DNA of 64,000 bases from Gnetum montanum (lineage: Eukaryota > Streptophyta > Gnetopsida > Gnetales > Gnetaceae), in contig MNCI01008279.1 in NCBI GenBank assembly GCA_015680685.1, positions 889,600 through 953,599 of the forward strand, in the 5' to 3' direction. The position numbers and the translations under genes were made by a program. Positions 12,134 to 24,169 of this stretch are shown here, piece by piece. Below the pieces are notes generated by a model. The model was not told where the DNA came from. It ran no database searches and saw only the letters and a program-made list of their open reading frames with translations. Position 1 is the stretch's first letter. Every line of letters begins with the position of its first letter.

Positions 12134-12808
12134 ATGATTTCTTCAACCACTGCTATTGCTACCTCTAATGTTGAGGTCCCTTTTTTGGTTTAGGGCATCA
12201 TAGGTGCCAAGCAACCGCCTAGCCCAGTGCTGGGGCCACGTCGATCTCTCAGGATCCAAAATCGATTACCTAAGAGCTTGGCACAACAAACTAAGCTTTA
12301 CAATTTTCTCTATGCTAAGGTCTAGGAAAATCTACCCTTAGACACACACAAACTCAAAGAAAAATGTAGCTTTGAGTTCATTTACTATAATGGGAGGGAA
12401 TTTATTTCCACTCTCGGCATTTCCATTCCTCTAACACAAATGTATCAGTGGATCTTAGATTAGCTGATACAGACAACTAGGGCTAGGGAGCTGTGACACA
12501 TGACATCTCACTATGACGAGGCATTTCAAGATGGGTAAGAGGACTTGGATTCCCAGTCCAAGGATGGGGATCAAACTAACCATGCCACCATCCTGCCCAC
12601 CCTATCTTTCTGGTCGAATCTGCTCTTCACCGCTATTCCCTTTATGATCGCATCTAAACCATCACAACCCATAGTTTCATCAACAATAGGTAGTCGTGCC
12701 ATGCCCTTGGTGTATCAACATGCCTATTCCCCCGTCTCATTCCTAGGAACTACCCCCTACAACTTGTTCCCCAATCCATTCTTGCTTCATATCACACATC
12801 GATCATGA
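12134..12808 (+). pseudogene. ORF upstream of gag in element B (Ogre ORF1-like position)
   Basis: A single frame of 225 codons from ATG 12134 to the stop at 12806-12808, broken by about five stops, precedes gag in a different frame. Readable parts include GPRRSLRIQNRLPKS, YNFLYAKV and ISIPLTQMYQWILD; the distal part (12545-12808) is open. I do not recognise a domain. An extra ORF between the 5' LTR and gag is a known trait of Ogre elements, which is the reason for the comparison; sequence homology is untested. Confidence 0.5.
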
Positions 12809-13067
12809 CCACCCTACCTTATGTCCACACAGTACCTACATCGCAATTGCATACAGTCTCTACATCCATTCTAGCATCTACACCTATTCTACTATTAGTA
12901 ATGGGCCCAACCCCACCCATGTGGTGGACCCCATTTACTTCCCCCATATTTTGCAACCTTCACAAATGTCTCACTATGGTCACCATCAAATGTACCAAGT
13001 CTCACAAACGGTACAACCAAGCATGGGGCTATGGTTTGCCCCACTGATCACGTGAATGACATATCCC

Positions 13068-14986
13068 ATGGCACCACCAGTGGCCGTGGGTCCGATAGCA
13101 CCACCCACTGGGTGGTGGATAGCACAAGCAGAACCAATCATAGGGGCTATCCCAAAGACACCACCTATGAGCTAGGCTATTGCCCCTACTGTGCCACCAA
13201 TGGTGGCTACCCCTGTAGCACCACAACCATCTATGTTACCCCCAGTTCTAGATCAAGCATTTGAACTTATCCAGATCCTTACTGAAGAGGTTCGACGCCT
13301 CAAAGTTGTTAGTTTTGACATGGTACAAGTCATGGATTTCTACCATGATGATCCCATTAGCCCAACAGTCCCCATGCTAACATTACCCCTTGGAATGCCA
13401 CTTCCCCACTTCACAAAATACAATAGGGAGGGTGATCCCAATGTGCATCTTGTTACATTTAGATCTGAGTTCCTTCTTCTGCAACAATGGCCACATACAA
13501 TCATCCATGTCTTTGCTATGTCTCTAACAAGCAAGGCTTTGGATTGGTACCACATGCTCCCACGCTCTTCTATCTCAACCCTAGAAGAGCTGCTGACTTA
13601 ATTTGTAACTTGTTTCAAGTACAACTTAAGACCAAAGGTTACGTTGGATCAGTTAATGAGCGTGAAGCAAGATCCACTGGAATCAGTCCATAAATTCATA
13701 CAGCAATGGAGCGCTACCCTGAATGAGATCTGTGAGCTTATCGTGGAGGCCCATCTATTGGCCATCTTCAAGGGTGTAGTGAATGACTTTATTAAGTCCA
13801 AACTATACTATCTCGCTTCACAAACTCTGAGTCAGGCTTTTGCCTAGACCAAGAGCATACAAGACATGGTCAAGGCAAGTAAAGATCTGGCCTATGTTGC
13901 ATATAAGAACACTTTTATCAAGAAGGAAAAAGATAAGGGCAAGGCTGCAACAACCATAGTGGCTATTATGGAAAATAAAGCTTAGCCCAACAAAAATAAT
14001 AACAAGAAGGTGGCCACTACACCGACTAACCTTGCACTCGGTCCGAGCAATGCCACTCAATCCTCCACCTCGACATTCGAAGAATACACCTTGCCTAAGC
14101 CTAACTTCGAGTGTAAAGATCACTCTAAGTATACCCCACTACCCTTCAAGCCTTTAGAAATTTTGAAGAAATTACTAGGGCTGGGATACATTCAACACAA
14201 GAGGATGTCAGAGAAGACAGCCAAAAGGCATCGACAGTACTACAAACTCCTTATGAATCCCTCCTTCACTTTGCCCAATGAGCCGCCAATTCCTAAGAAT
14301 TTTAGGCTAGAGCAGTTTTGTGACTACCATCAACTATGTGGTTACGACACAGATTACTATTTGGCATTAAAGGATGACATTCAAAGAATGATTGATCAAG
14401 GGAAGTTGATTCCATACAAAAGCAACCCTGTGCATCCCGAGAATCAATCTATGCATGTTTACACAGATCCACTTAACGTCAGCAATGCTGGTTACATTAT
14501 CAACACTATCAGCATTGAAAGTAATCCTAAACCACCTCAACAACCGTTTGTGGTTTGTGTACCTCAGCGTAGTGCACCTACACCACCAGTAGCTAAAACA
14601 TTGCCGCAACAACCATTTGTCCTAAAAGTCCCTCCTCAAACATTCGCCCCTACATCTTCTATAAATAAAATTGCACCACCACCCTCACTAACACCACAAA
14701 CACCACTCATCATTAGGGGTCCAAGCCACTGAACTATCCCCTCCCAGCATAAGACGACATCGTAGCCATCTCATCCAAAGAAACGAGAAGAGCATTCGAC
14801 AAGAAAAGTGGCAATTGAACGTACTGCCCCAGGTCCTTCCAAGACTACTCACTCACCCTTTGCATCTATGTCTACCTCATCACCAAAAGTTAACACTGCT
14901 ACGCATGCGTGGTCATCGCCACCTCGACTGAAAGGGTCCAACCCCAAACCCAAAACTATCCCTCCTAGGGAAATTCATCTCCTAGG
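13068..14986 (+). pseudogene. Gag relic, element B
   Basis: One continuous frame starting at ATG 13068 with a Pro-rich leader (PPMVATPVAPQP), then PLPHFTKYNREGDPNVHLVT and MSLTSKALDWYHMLP, the capsid pattern of Tat-lineage Gag, and LDQLMSVKQDPLESVHKFIQ. Stops lie at about 13167, 13599, 13845, 13983 and later, but the frame does not shift. The C-terminal part (14010-14732, open for 240 codons) has FCDYHQLCGYDTDYYLALKD, a degraded zinc-knuckle-like C-x2-H ... G motif, followed by a Pro/Thr/Gln-rich tail. The frame runs on into the protease. Confidence 0.8.
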
Positions 14987-15899
14987 ATGAATGGAAGAGG
15001 AGAGGGGAAGTAAACAACAGGAAGGTGGACAAGACCTTTTAAGTGGTCTTACTTAGGTCAAGCAGGTTCTAAAAGAAAAGAACACAATGTTGATCCTACA
15101 TGACCTGATAATGACTTCCACTGTACACCGTGAGGCTTTGGTTCACATGTTAACGATGATACCAATTGACGAGAACATGCCAGTAGAAGAGAAAGCAATT
15201 CACTTGGTTATGCTTCCTTCTACACCTAGAGAATTGGAGCCATCCCAATTAACATTCTATGATGATTCCATTAGGGAAGATCCTAAAAAGGGTCAGGTGA
15301 CTACAACACCTGTATTCATCACAATTTAGGTCGGCCAACATAAGATCTAAAGAGTACACATTGATGACAGGGCTCCTATGAACGTCATCCCATTCCTCAT
15401 TGACCAAATCAAACCCACAGAAATGTCATGCTTGAAGTCATTGAATGGGGCATGGGTCATGGTGAAAGGCACTGTCCACATTGAATTTGTGGTAGGGGAC
15501 CAATTTTCAACCAACGCAATATTTATCATGGTAGTAGAGATGCTCGGGTTTAACCTAATCTTGGGGAGGTTCTAGTTAGCCCAACTTAGGATTGTCTCTT
15601 CATCCATACATCAGGAAATCCATCTACCCTATGTAGGTAGGGAGGTGGTGATTCACAGTGACAAGGTGACAACACAAGAAATAAACAACGTAGATATGGA
15701 GCAGGGTTTAGAGGTCCTAACCTCTAAGAACGAGGCACCTGTCTCTGTCAACACTAACTCTTTAACAAAAGAGCCATCCCAACATGCCAGCTCAGAATAT
15801 GAAATAGCATGGGCCAAGTTGCCTTTTCAAGCAGAAGATGACAATGTAGATGAATGTCGTAGTAAAGCCTCTCAACCCTACATCTCACTAAATCCATGA
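14987..15899 (+). pseudogene. Protease region relic, element B
   Basis: In frame with gag. The active-site region reads VHIDDRAPMNVIPF where D-[ST]-G is expected (Gly replaced by Arg), followed by GAWVMVKGTVHIEFVVGDQF and MLGFNLILGRF, the usual end of a gypsy protease with the I-L-G-R motif. Stops occur before and after this core. An open tail (15645-15899) ends the gag-PR frame at TGA 15897-15899, after which no sense coding is seen until RT. Confidence 0.75.
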
Positions 15900-16064
15900 T
15901 GGGTTAGAAAGCAGTTGTGTATAGTGTAGCAAATCCATTGCTTCCTACCTGGTTAACATTTGTTATACATTTCTTTCTTGTTTGCTTCACATTCATTCAT
16001 CTATGCTAGGCATCCAACTTACTCTATTAAACTATTCCCATATCCTCTATTCACATTACGTGAC

Positions 16065-16345
16065 ATCCCTCTAAGGCCTAAAACTAGCAGAATCATTTGT
16101 TTACATTATGTCTTAGCTTGATAAGGCCTAAAACTAGCAAAATTTTCTAACCGTATCACGTTACAACCCCATAAGACCTAAAACTGGTAAAATGTTCCAT
16201 TCGCATTGCCCCACGGCCCGCTAAGATCTAAAACTGACAAAATTTATTACCCCACACATCTATGATGGCCCAAAATGGCCTAAAACTAGCGATGGCCTAG
16301 AATGGCCTTAAACTACCACCGCGGCCCACCAAGGCCTAAAAATGG
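16065..16345 (+). repeat. Tandem repeat array with core CCTAAAACTAGCA (left flank of antisense gene)
   Basis: About seven irregular units of 40-50 bp share AAGGCCTAAAACTAGCA or a close variant (GACCTAAAACTGG, GGCCTTAAACTACC). The core is shared with arrays at 21490-21850 and 25475-25840 within the same element. Confidence 0.7.
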
Positions 16346-16565
16346 CTATTCAAAAAGATAAATAATAAAAAAAAATTCTTTCTTATCACCTGACCACGAC
16401 TTGAAATGGCCTAAAACTAAGATGAAAAATGATAAGAATAGATCACGTAGATAATACATAAGCTAAAATAAAATGAGTCTTGTCATAAGTCATAATTCAT
16501 TTAAAATTCTTAATCAAATAATCATTGCAATATTATTGCAAAAATACAAATGAGAGCCTTTGCTA

Positions 16566-19500
16566 TCATGCATCATCCTCCTTTGCATCCTCTTCCTCTG
16601 CATCATTATTCCCGTCCTCAGAGGGTCTTGCTTCTTCATCTGGAATCTGTATCATAGAAAATGAAGTAGTCAGCTAGAGTCACGATAAAAACTAGAGTAA
16701 AAAAAATTATTGTATCATAAGAAAGTGACTAACCTGAGATGACCTCGTGTTTGTTTCAAAGGGTGTGTGATCCAAGACAGTCCCGAGGCATTGCCAAACC
16801 TCCTCTTTTGTAATATCCACCCAGTACCTATTGCCCTAGTTAGTATCTGTTGCAATTTTCTCCTTTTTAACAGTCGTCCAGCTCGGTAGTCTTGGAGAGA
16901 AGGAGGTAGTGGCGGTCTCACCTATGGGGAAACTTACTTCCCATTTAGGTGATTTGCTAACCATCACCTATTGCATGAATTTTTCGTAAGCCCCAGAAGC
17001 ACCAATGACATCCAGGAACATTTCGTGAGTATACAACATAATAGAAGTGTCCTAGTACTGTTTATGGTATGTGGCATGTTCTAGTTTATACATATGCTTG
17101 TGGTTCTTCTGGGACTACCCCCACTCATAAACTCTTATGCTATAATCCTTCCAATCTTGGTTCTTCTAGGCCAACAAGTCCATTTGCATTTTTTGCTCAA
17201 TCATTTCACGCCTAGCCTCATTGTTGTGCCATACGACCATCCAATATCTTGCATAATCAATGATGGCCATGCACCAACTACCATCGTTGGTATTATGGGC
17301 CAATAGGAATTCATTATTGGAGCTAAGGTCTACCACCTCGGTGGTTAGATTAGCCTTCTCCTTCTCAAGCTTCTAGACCCATTTCCATAGGTCTTCGTTT
17401 ACACGCTTGCACTCCCATAGGGAGCATGCTAAATACAATGCGCATTTGCTAGCCTTGTCGTATATGCGATGGGGTACTTCGGTCACTTCTTACAGGAATG
17501 CAAGCATAGCGTTGACCTTGACTACTTATTTTGGGTCCCACTTGAGGCAAGAGGCTGTCGACCACACACAAAAATACATTAGTCATAGTGGCGTAGCAAA
17601 TTTTAGCAATCCAAAAAGTCTAGCGTAGTAATTTAAAAAGCCTAGCATAGCTACATCACTTACCCACATTTGGATCAATCTGCCTTAGATGGTCGATCAT
17701 GTCATCGATCACCACCTGCATGAATGAAAACTTATCGGGGGTCTTGGCCCATGGTCACAGGCAGATCGAAGAAGGGCTTGCAGTGTCAATAGCAGTGCCT
17801 GCCACATAACCAAATGTGTTAGTTATGACTAAGAGGATCATAATAAGGTTGATGAGCAATGCGAATGATAGTGTAAAGGCTTCTACCCAGTAAATGCTCA
17901 GGGGTGATAGCGGGGGGTCATCCATCGACATACTGTTGAATATGCGATTAAACTCACCAACATCTAGTTGTAGCTTCCCTCCTTCTTATTGACTCAGCAA
18001 CATGGCAACGCCCTCTATGTTCATCTGCTTCTTTGGTGCTAAACTATATTTAGCAAAGGGATCATCAACAGTGGTCCCTTCTTGATTGACATGGGCCTCT
18101 TCTTTATTCACTGGGGCCCTTCTTTCTATGCACCAGCATGTTCCTCATCCATAGGAGTGTCCTCCTCATCAGCAGGGAAGTCATCCTCATTGGTAGAAAC
18201 GTCCTCCTCATCAACAAGAGCATTTTCCTCATCGACGGGTGCCCCTTCCTTTGTGGTTGGAGCTCTTTCTTTCTTGATAGGGGCCCTTTCCTCTGTGGCA
18301 AGGGGCCCACATCTTTATTAGCCACCCCTATTTTGGGGGCCGTCACCTCTTCTCTTTCTTCCTCTTCCTCTTCTTCCTCTGATAGCAAAGTGTGTTCACA
18401 TTAGGTAAAAGCAGACTAACTTGAAATAGATGCTACGTTGTGCTACACTACCTAGCATAGCACAATGTAGCAAGAATTAACCAAATAGACAAAATAACAA
18501 ATAGAAATAAAAAGCATTTACCAATGGGAGGCTATATCCTATGGAGCTTGGATCGTAGTTTCTACTCCCCTTCTTCATCTATATAGGGAGGCTCCTCAAC
18601 CGGATGAGACCTCTTGCTCTACAATTTAGTGGCCATCGTCTCCCCAATGAGGTATTTTTCCTTTGATATGCTACCTGTAGTAGTAGGGGGTGCCTCTCCT
18701 ACGCTATCTTGGCCACAAAAGTTGTGGGCCATCCGATCCCTAATCGTCATTGAAAATGACTCCTCAATAGCTTTTGGGGGATCCTGGGATCGAGTGGTGT
18801 AGAAGACTTGGCAAATCCATGGTTTAGAAATTTGGTTATGATTTTGCATCACCCAGACTCCATTCTCATGAACTACCAAGAACTCCATGAAGCACCACAA
18901 GTAGGTTACAAAGAAAGCATGATGCACATTGAAATGGGATTTAGGCTTCTTATGAAGCTTGACCATTTCAGCCTACAGACCTTTGCAGAGATGCTTGGAC
19001 CAATTGTAACGGGCCTCCTCTTCCATAACCTCTCTCATCACCCAAGCTTGCTCAACCCCAATGATTTTTCTTTAGGAGATTAGTTTGGGGAAAGCACGAG
19101 CACAGAAGATAGGGTAAACCATTTTGGCCACTCTCAGCGTAGCCACTTCAATAGGGATCCCCTTTTACCCTTTTTCTACCCATAGCCACTCAATGTCCCC
19201 CTGATGGTTTGCCTCATTTTTGGTCTTTGCTCCCATGTGGAGAACATTAGAGGGAACATTGAAGAGATCCATGAATAGATGATCATTAATCTCAGGAACC
19301 ACCAGCACACCGTGCACACGTGTGTGAAAGCAGTTTGCTCTTTTAGAAAAGGAGTTGGCTAGTGCAAGCATCTCAGCATTAGGGATGCTTGAGTTCATGG
19401 CCAAGAATAATTTCATGAGCCTAGCATCCTGAAGGTTGTTGGTGAGTGATTTTGAGGCCCCGTTGCAAAGCCAGCATTAAGTTTCATCTACCTCCTCATA

Positions 19501-21228
19501 CTTGAAATAAATGTTAGCCTCATTATGCCCAGAGGTGATCATCATTACCTCCTAGGATTTCTTCACCGTTGTAGTAGTTTACAAAAGGAAAAAGCAAAAA
19601 CTTAAACAAAATAGAAAAACAAAAGAAAAATAGGAACAATACTCGAACATGCGAACAATTCACAGTTTAGCATACTAGGTTTGAACGGTGATGGGAACGG
19701 TGGGAGATCCACAAACACGTCTTTAACGGTGATTGGCTTAAGGGATCTCCAATCCCCATCCAACCAATTGAACTCCTTATATCTATTGTAAAACTAGGGG
19801 TACTAGGTTGGATAGGTTTTGTACTCACCCTCGCATTGGCCTATCATGTCAATGAGCATATTCCCAGCATAGGAAAACTCCCACAACATCATCTATGTCA
19901 GGGCCAAGGCATTAATATCACCATGAAGCCCACTCTTGTTGATGTAAAACCTGGTAACAAAAAGACCACATACACTGTTAACATTTTTTTCCTAGCATAG
20001 CATGCATTGCATAACATAGTGGAATATGTTTACAGAACTCACCCACCGACACAATAAACAGTTCCTTATGGGTTCTAAAAATAGGTTCCCATGTGACGAG
20101 AAATGAATAACATGTTGTATAGGTGGTAGAAATTATATTTGGCCATTTCCCAGATCAAAGTTAGATGCCTCAAGCTTTTTGGATGCTCACTAGATCCTCC
20201 TGCCTGCTCGCCCTCAATTACTCCATCGATTAGAAATTTCAGAATACCCCGGTTTGCCCCAAGTAACATGGTTTTTGTAATTGTGGCCGCTACCCCCTTC
20301 GATAAGTGTGACCAAACGATCACACTAAAGTGTTGGAGGAGAAATTGTAGGAAGTCCCACACACCTTCCCTGAACCAGATCACCTATCGCTCCACACATG
20401 CATGGGGTGAAGGAACATTGGCCACTAGTTTGCTTAGGCAGCACAAAACCCCTACAATTTCTAGGACAATCAAGATGGGTCTTAACATCACCCTACAAAA
20501 CATAATGGTAAATGTTTATATTATGTTTGAGTGAAGTTCACATGTAGCTTAGCAAGATTAGCCGTTTACAAGTAGGGTAGCATAGCTATTTCCTTGCATG
20601 TAGCGTAGCAAGACCATAGGGGTAATAGCGTAGCAATGCGATATCATCGATGCATTGACCAAAATGTCTCACAACACATTGGCCTAGCATAGCAACAAAA
20701 AATTAAATATGAATTTTAAACAAGAAAGAATTTAATATGCTACAGCTATCTCAATAAATCCTTTGACGTACAAAATGACTCACACTATGCTGTGTTAAAC
20801 ACCTATTACACTGTCAAATCTTCCACATGGCCAAACCCTCCTGAGGGCTGTACGCTACACTATTTGTATGCTAGGTTGCCAAAATCACCTAAACCTCTGT
20901 GGTGAGGTAGTCACGGTAAGGGCAGCCTGGGCAATACTACATGCAACCTTAGCATAGTGTCTGTACACCCATCATGGCCAAATTGGCAACAATAGCGATG
21001 TAACAACCAAAATGGTGACAGAAGACGCAGATTTTCAAAACAAAAAATGAAAAAGGAAAGTAGAAACAATAACAGCAACATGGAAAACAAAGGTAGCGTA
21101 GCAACTTACCGGGCTAATGGAGCCTCCTCTCGTACCAAAACGTGTACCTGCGATAGAAGTTCTAGGATGTCTTTCACCTCATCTACCTTGGCGAGCACTA
21201 GGTATTTGCATTCTCTTTTAGGTGTCAT
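16566..21228 (-). pseudogene. Antisense seven-exon gene inside element B, about 1,160 codons, decayed
   Basis: Minus-strand gene built by eye. Exons: 21110-21228 (ATG at 21226-21228), 20043-20492, 19676-19950, 18522-19560, 17664-18378, 16734-17554 and 16566-16646 (TGA 16566-16568). All six introns (617, 92, 115, 143, 109 and 87 bp) begin GT and end AG; most donors read GTAAGT, GTGAGT, GTAAAT or GTTAGT. The frame fits across introns 1, 2, 4, 5 and 6; intron 3 does not fit exactly. Features in order: a possible FCP1/NIF-like domain (exon 2), unrecognised regions (exons 3-4), a Glu/Asp-rich region with two indel frame shifts (exon 5, about 18110-18378), a hydrophobic stretch AFTLSFALLINLIMILLVIT (about 17825-17880), a coiled-coil-like KLEKEKANLTTEVVDL (exon 6) and an acidic end DAEEEDAKEDDA. 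About twenty in-frame stops, mostly TAG or TAA. Function unknown. Confidence 0.7.
20043..20492 (-). other. Exon 2 of antisense gene: possible divergent FCP1/NIF-like (HAD) domain
   Basis: The exon reads RPILIVLEIVGVLC, then VWDFLQFLLQHFSVIVWSHL, LRHLTLIWEMAKYN and NMLFISRHMGTYF followed by NP. The spacing resembles NLI-interacting-factor/FCP1-like phosphatases: hydrophobic strand with D-x-D-G, R-P-x-x-x-F-L-x-F ... V-x-W-[ST]-S, then a D-D-S ... N-P motif. Key acidic residues are not conserved here (EIVG and SRH at the expected places), so if the homology is right this is an inactive or strongly divergent version. By-eye similarity only. Confidence 0.3.
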
Positions 21229-21360
21229 TGTCTCGGTTGTAGATTCTTTCTTAGTTGCTATGCTAAATCACCTTGCTCTTTGTCGATACAACCACTCTAT
21301 GCTCTCGATGTGGGCTCTACACTCTTATGATGAAAATGACGAGTTTACCAAGGGTAAACC

Positions 21361-21370
21361 CCTATTTATA
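21361..21370 (-). promoter_or_regulatory. Putative TATA box of the antisense gene
   Basis: Minus-strand TATAAATAGG in the context GGCTATAAATAGGGG, 133 bases upstream of the ATG at 21226-21228. This is a good plant TATA context. It implies the gene has its own promoter and does not rely on LTR transcription. The bases just upstream (21434-21441) carry the TAGCGTAGC motif of the LTRs. Confidence 0.55.
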
Positions 21371-21489
21371 GCCAACATGGTGAAAAGGAATTTGCCATTT
21401 TCGTACCCCAAGTAATGTGAGACGTTCCATATAGCGTAGCACTCTCACCATAGCATCGCAACACTATTTCCATCATAGTAGGTGGGCTA

Positions 21490-21850
21490 GATTGAAAACC
21501 TTGTCCCACCTGAAACTAGTAAGTTACCTTTGCGAACATAACTCATTATTGGTCTGCAAATACCTTAAACTAATAGCAACTTACCTTTACAAAGGCAACC
21601 CATTAACGGTCTACAAAGACCTTAAACTAGCAGTTTTGACTCATAGTTTTAACCAAGTTAGCAGTCTGCAAAGACCTTAAACTAATAATTTTAACCTTTG
21701 CAACATTAACTCATTTATGGTTTGCGAAGACCTTAAACTAATACTTACCTTTACAAACCTAACCTATTAGTAGTCCAAAAAGACCTTAAACTAGCAGTTT
21801 TAAACTTCTACATCCAGGCAGTTTGCTACGACCTTAAACTAGCAGACTAC
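21490..21850 (+). repeat. Tandem repeat array with core GACCTTAAACTAGCA (right flank of antisense gene)
   Basis: About six units of 48-57 bp, each with GTCTGCAAAGACCTTAAACTA or a near variant. Together with 16065-16345 it brackets the antisense gene. Confidence 0.75.
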
Positions 21851-22202
21851 AAACTTTGTATCATAGTTTACAATTATTTAACCATTTCATATTTCATCGT
21901 TGATTTGCAAAAATTTACTATGCATCATTGCTACAAAAAAGTATCACTTGACTTTGCATTTATCTTATTGTGGTAGGCTGAGCAAGAATGGCTATGCATC
22001 ATGATCTATCTTCACCTCTAGCTTTGACAGGTCCACATGGAAAACTTACAAGACAACTAAACCTAGAGTCAATAGACTGGGAATCATCTACAGATAGCAT
22101 TGTAGCATCCTTAGAAACATCTGAAGACTAGCCGAAACATTTGGTACAAGCCTTAGATTTAGAGGCCAGGGATGTAACTGAGGACCCTCTCATTGAAATG
22201 CC
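21851..22202 (+). other. Region before RT; possible 3' splice site of a sense PR-RT intron
   Basis: Not clearly coding until about 22200. A pyrimidine-containing stretch ending CTTATTGTGGTAG at about 21976 could act as an acceptor, given that Ogre elements are known to splice out the PR-RT gap. An open stretch follows it. Only a weak candidate from sequence alone. Confidence 0.25.
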
Positions 22203-23130
22203 TATGACTACATCCAAGGGGAAATAAAAATATTAAAAATTAGCTCCCTCATAGATTCAAAAACACACAAAGATGTATCCAAGATCCTGAAAGATAATAT
22301 CAAAGTATTCCCATGGTCTTATAATGACATGTCAGGCTTAGATCCAAGGCTTATACAACACAACATTGTCTTAGATCTGCATATGAAAGTAGTTAAACAA
22401 AAGGCTCACAAGGTTAAACCAGAGATTGCACTAGCCATATGTGATGAAATCACTAAGCTGTATCAAGATGGTTTCATTCGAGTAGTTGATTACTTAGAAT
22501 GGGTGTCAAACATTGTTGTAGTTTCTAAGAAAATGGGAGGAATACAAATTTGTATAGACTTCTAGGATCTGAGCAAAGTAACAATCAAGGATGACTTCCC
22601 ACTACTGAGTATTGATAAAGTCATCGACACTATAGCTGGTCACACTCTGCTATCCTTCATGGATGGTTTCTTTGGCTACAATCAAATTTGCATCAACCCA
22701 GAGCATTAGTTAACAACAACTTTCATGACCCCATGGGGTACCTTCTATTACACCATGATGCCCTTTGGACTTAAGAACTTCAGAGCAACCTACCAAAGAG
22801 CCATGACATACATCTTTAGTAACTACATCCTAGAAACACTAAATGACTATGTGGATGACATAGCCTTCAAATGTAAAGAGGCTGTTGATCATCCCAATGA
22901 TCTAGGTGTAGTTCTCAAATGCTGCTAGATGCATGACTTATGCCTCAATTCAAAAAAGTATGTCTTTGGGGTAAGAATTGGATGCATGTTAGGGTTTGTA
23001 GTATTGGAGGCTAAAATACAAGTGGACCCTAACAAAGTTAAGAACATCATTAATCTAGCACCCCTTACTAACCTTAAAGAATTGCATGGGTTGTAAGGTA
23101 GGGTATAGCTCATTAGAAGGTTTATAGCAA
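22203..23130 (+). pseudogene. Reverse transcriptase relic, element B
   Basis: Same frame as gag-PR (modulo 3). Motifs: MSGLDPRLIQHNIVLD, GFIRVVDYLEWVSNIVVVSK, CIDF, LLSFMDGFFGYNQICI with the first catalytic Asp, FGLKNFRATYQRAMTYIF, and the catalytic Y-V-D-D at 22848-22859. Stops occur at CIDF*, after INPEH, after KCC and in the thumb. The FGLKN.GATYQRAM pattern and the dual RNase H that follows identify a Tat-clade polymerase. Confidence 0.85.
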
Positions 23131-23600
23131 AGTTGATTGATAAGTTACACCGCATGCAACACTTACTAAAGAAAGGGGTTAAGTTTGAATGGACAACACA
23201 ATGCCAACAAGCCTTCGATGATCTAAAGAAAGAGCTTTTACACCTCCTGACTATTTACCCACTGCAAAGGGATAAGCCTTTCTACATCTACCTTGCCACC
23301 TTAGACACGTCTATCGCAACACTGTTATGTTAGAGAAGAAAAGATGGCTCTAAGATTCTAGTATATTACTTGAGTCATGCATTGATAGCATACAAGGTGA
23401 AGTACAATGAGGTGGAAATAAATTACATCACCTTAGTGTTTGCATTAAAAACATGGAGGCATTATTTGTTCCATAGCAAAGTTAACATCATTTGCAATAG
23501 CAATGTACTCTGGGCATTCACAAACAATCTATACGAAAGCAGCAGTATAGGCCAATGGAAATCCATAACTATGGAATTAGATTTGCATTATGTGATCCAA
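23131..23600 (+). pseudogene. RNase H (gypsy type) relic, element B
   Basis: In frame with RT: FEWTTQCQQAFDDLKKEL, then YIYLATLDTSIATLLC and VNYNEVEINYITLVFALKTW-like text (KYNEVEINYITLVFALKTW seen), then VNIICNSNVLWAF. The first Asp position reads ATLDTS and the Glu is in EVEINYITL. The third site reads NSN where an Asp is expected, so the site is damaged. Confidence 0.7.
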
Positions 23601-23699
23601 TCATCGACAAAAGGTCAAGCTATAGCTATGCAACTTACGACCTCACCCATCGATGATCGGGCAACCATAGAACCTGAATTCCCTAATGAGCACATTAGC

Positions 23700-24160
23700 A
23701 CCATCAACGCTGTTCCATTATATCTCAAAGCTACTTTGCATTTTGATGGCGCCTTGACTACGCGTGGTGGTAGTGCAGCGGCCATCATTACATTTCCTTC
23801 TAGGGACATTCAACTGTTTTCTTATCATTTTTCATTCCTTTGTACGAACAATGTGGCAAAGTACGTAGGACTCCTCAGGGGCCTCCTAGCATCCCAAGCA
23901 TTAAAAATTCAGCACTTGGCGATTCAAGGTGATTAACAACTTGTTTTGAATCAAATCACTGAGGTCTATGCCTACAAATCTACTCATTTGCAGTCCTATT
24001 GTGACCTAGCCAAAATATTTCTTAAATAGTTTGCAACAACAAACATTCAACATGTGCCACGCAACGAGAACACCGTAGTAGATGCGTTGGCCATCGTAGC
24101 ATTAAATGTGCTACCACACTCGTTCGTAAGTTTTCCCACTTCGATAATCAAGTGTATAGA
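23700..24160 (+). pseudogene. Second (archaeal-type) RNase H relic, element B
   Basis: A second RNase H follows: LHFDGALTTRGGSAAAIITF (Asp at 23745-23747), NNVAKYVGLLRGLLASQALK and IQGD then a stop and QLV. In this family the middle acidic residue lies in N-x-A-E-Y; here it is Lys, and the third Asp is followed directly by a stop. Dual RNase H is established for the plant Tat clade and is the strongest lineage marker here. HVPRNENTVVDALA follows, the normal end of the domain. Confidence 0.8.
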
Positions 24161-24169
24161 CAGAGCCTA

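Noticed and set aside
18082-18404. Plus-strand Ser-rich open frames
   Set aside because: They are the reverse of the Glu/Asp-rich exon 5 of the antisense gene (GAG/GAA/GAT read backwards gives CTC/TTC/ATC).
21047-21415. 122-codon plus-strand open frame
   Set aside because: It crosses exon 1, the donor site and the TATA box of the antisense gene and resembles nothing; the minus-strand reading explains the region better.
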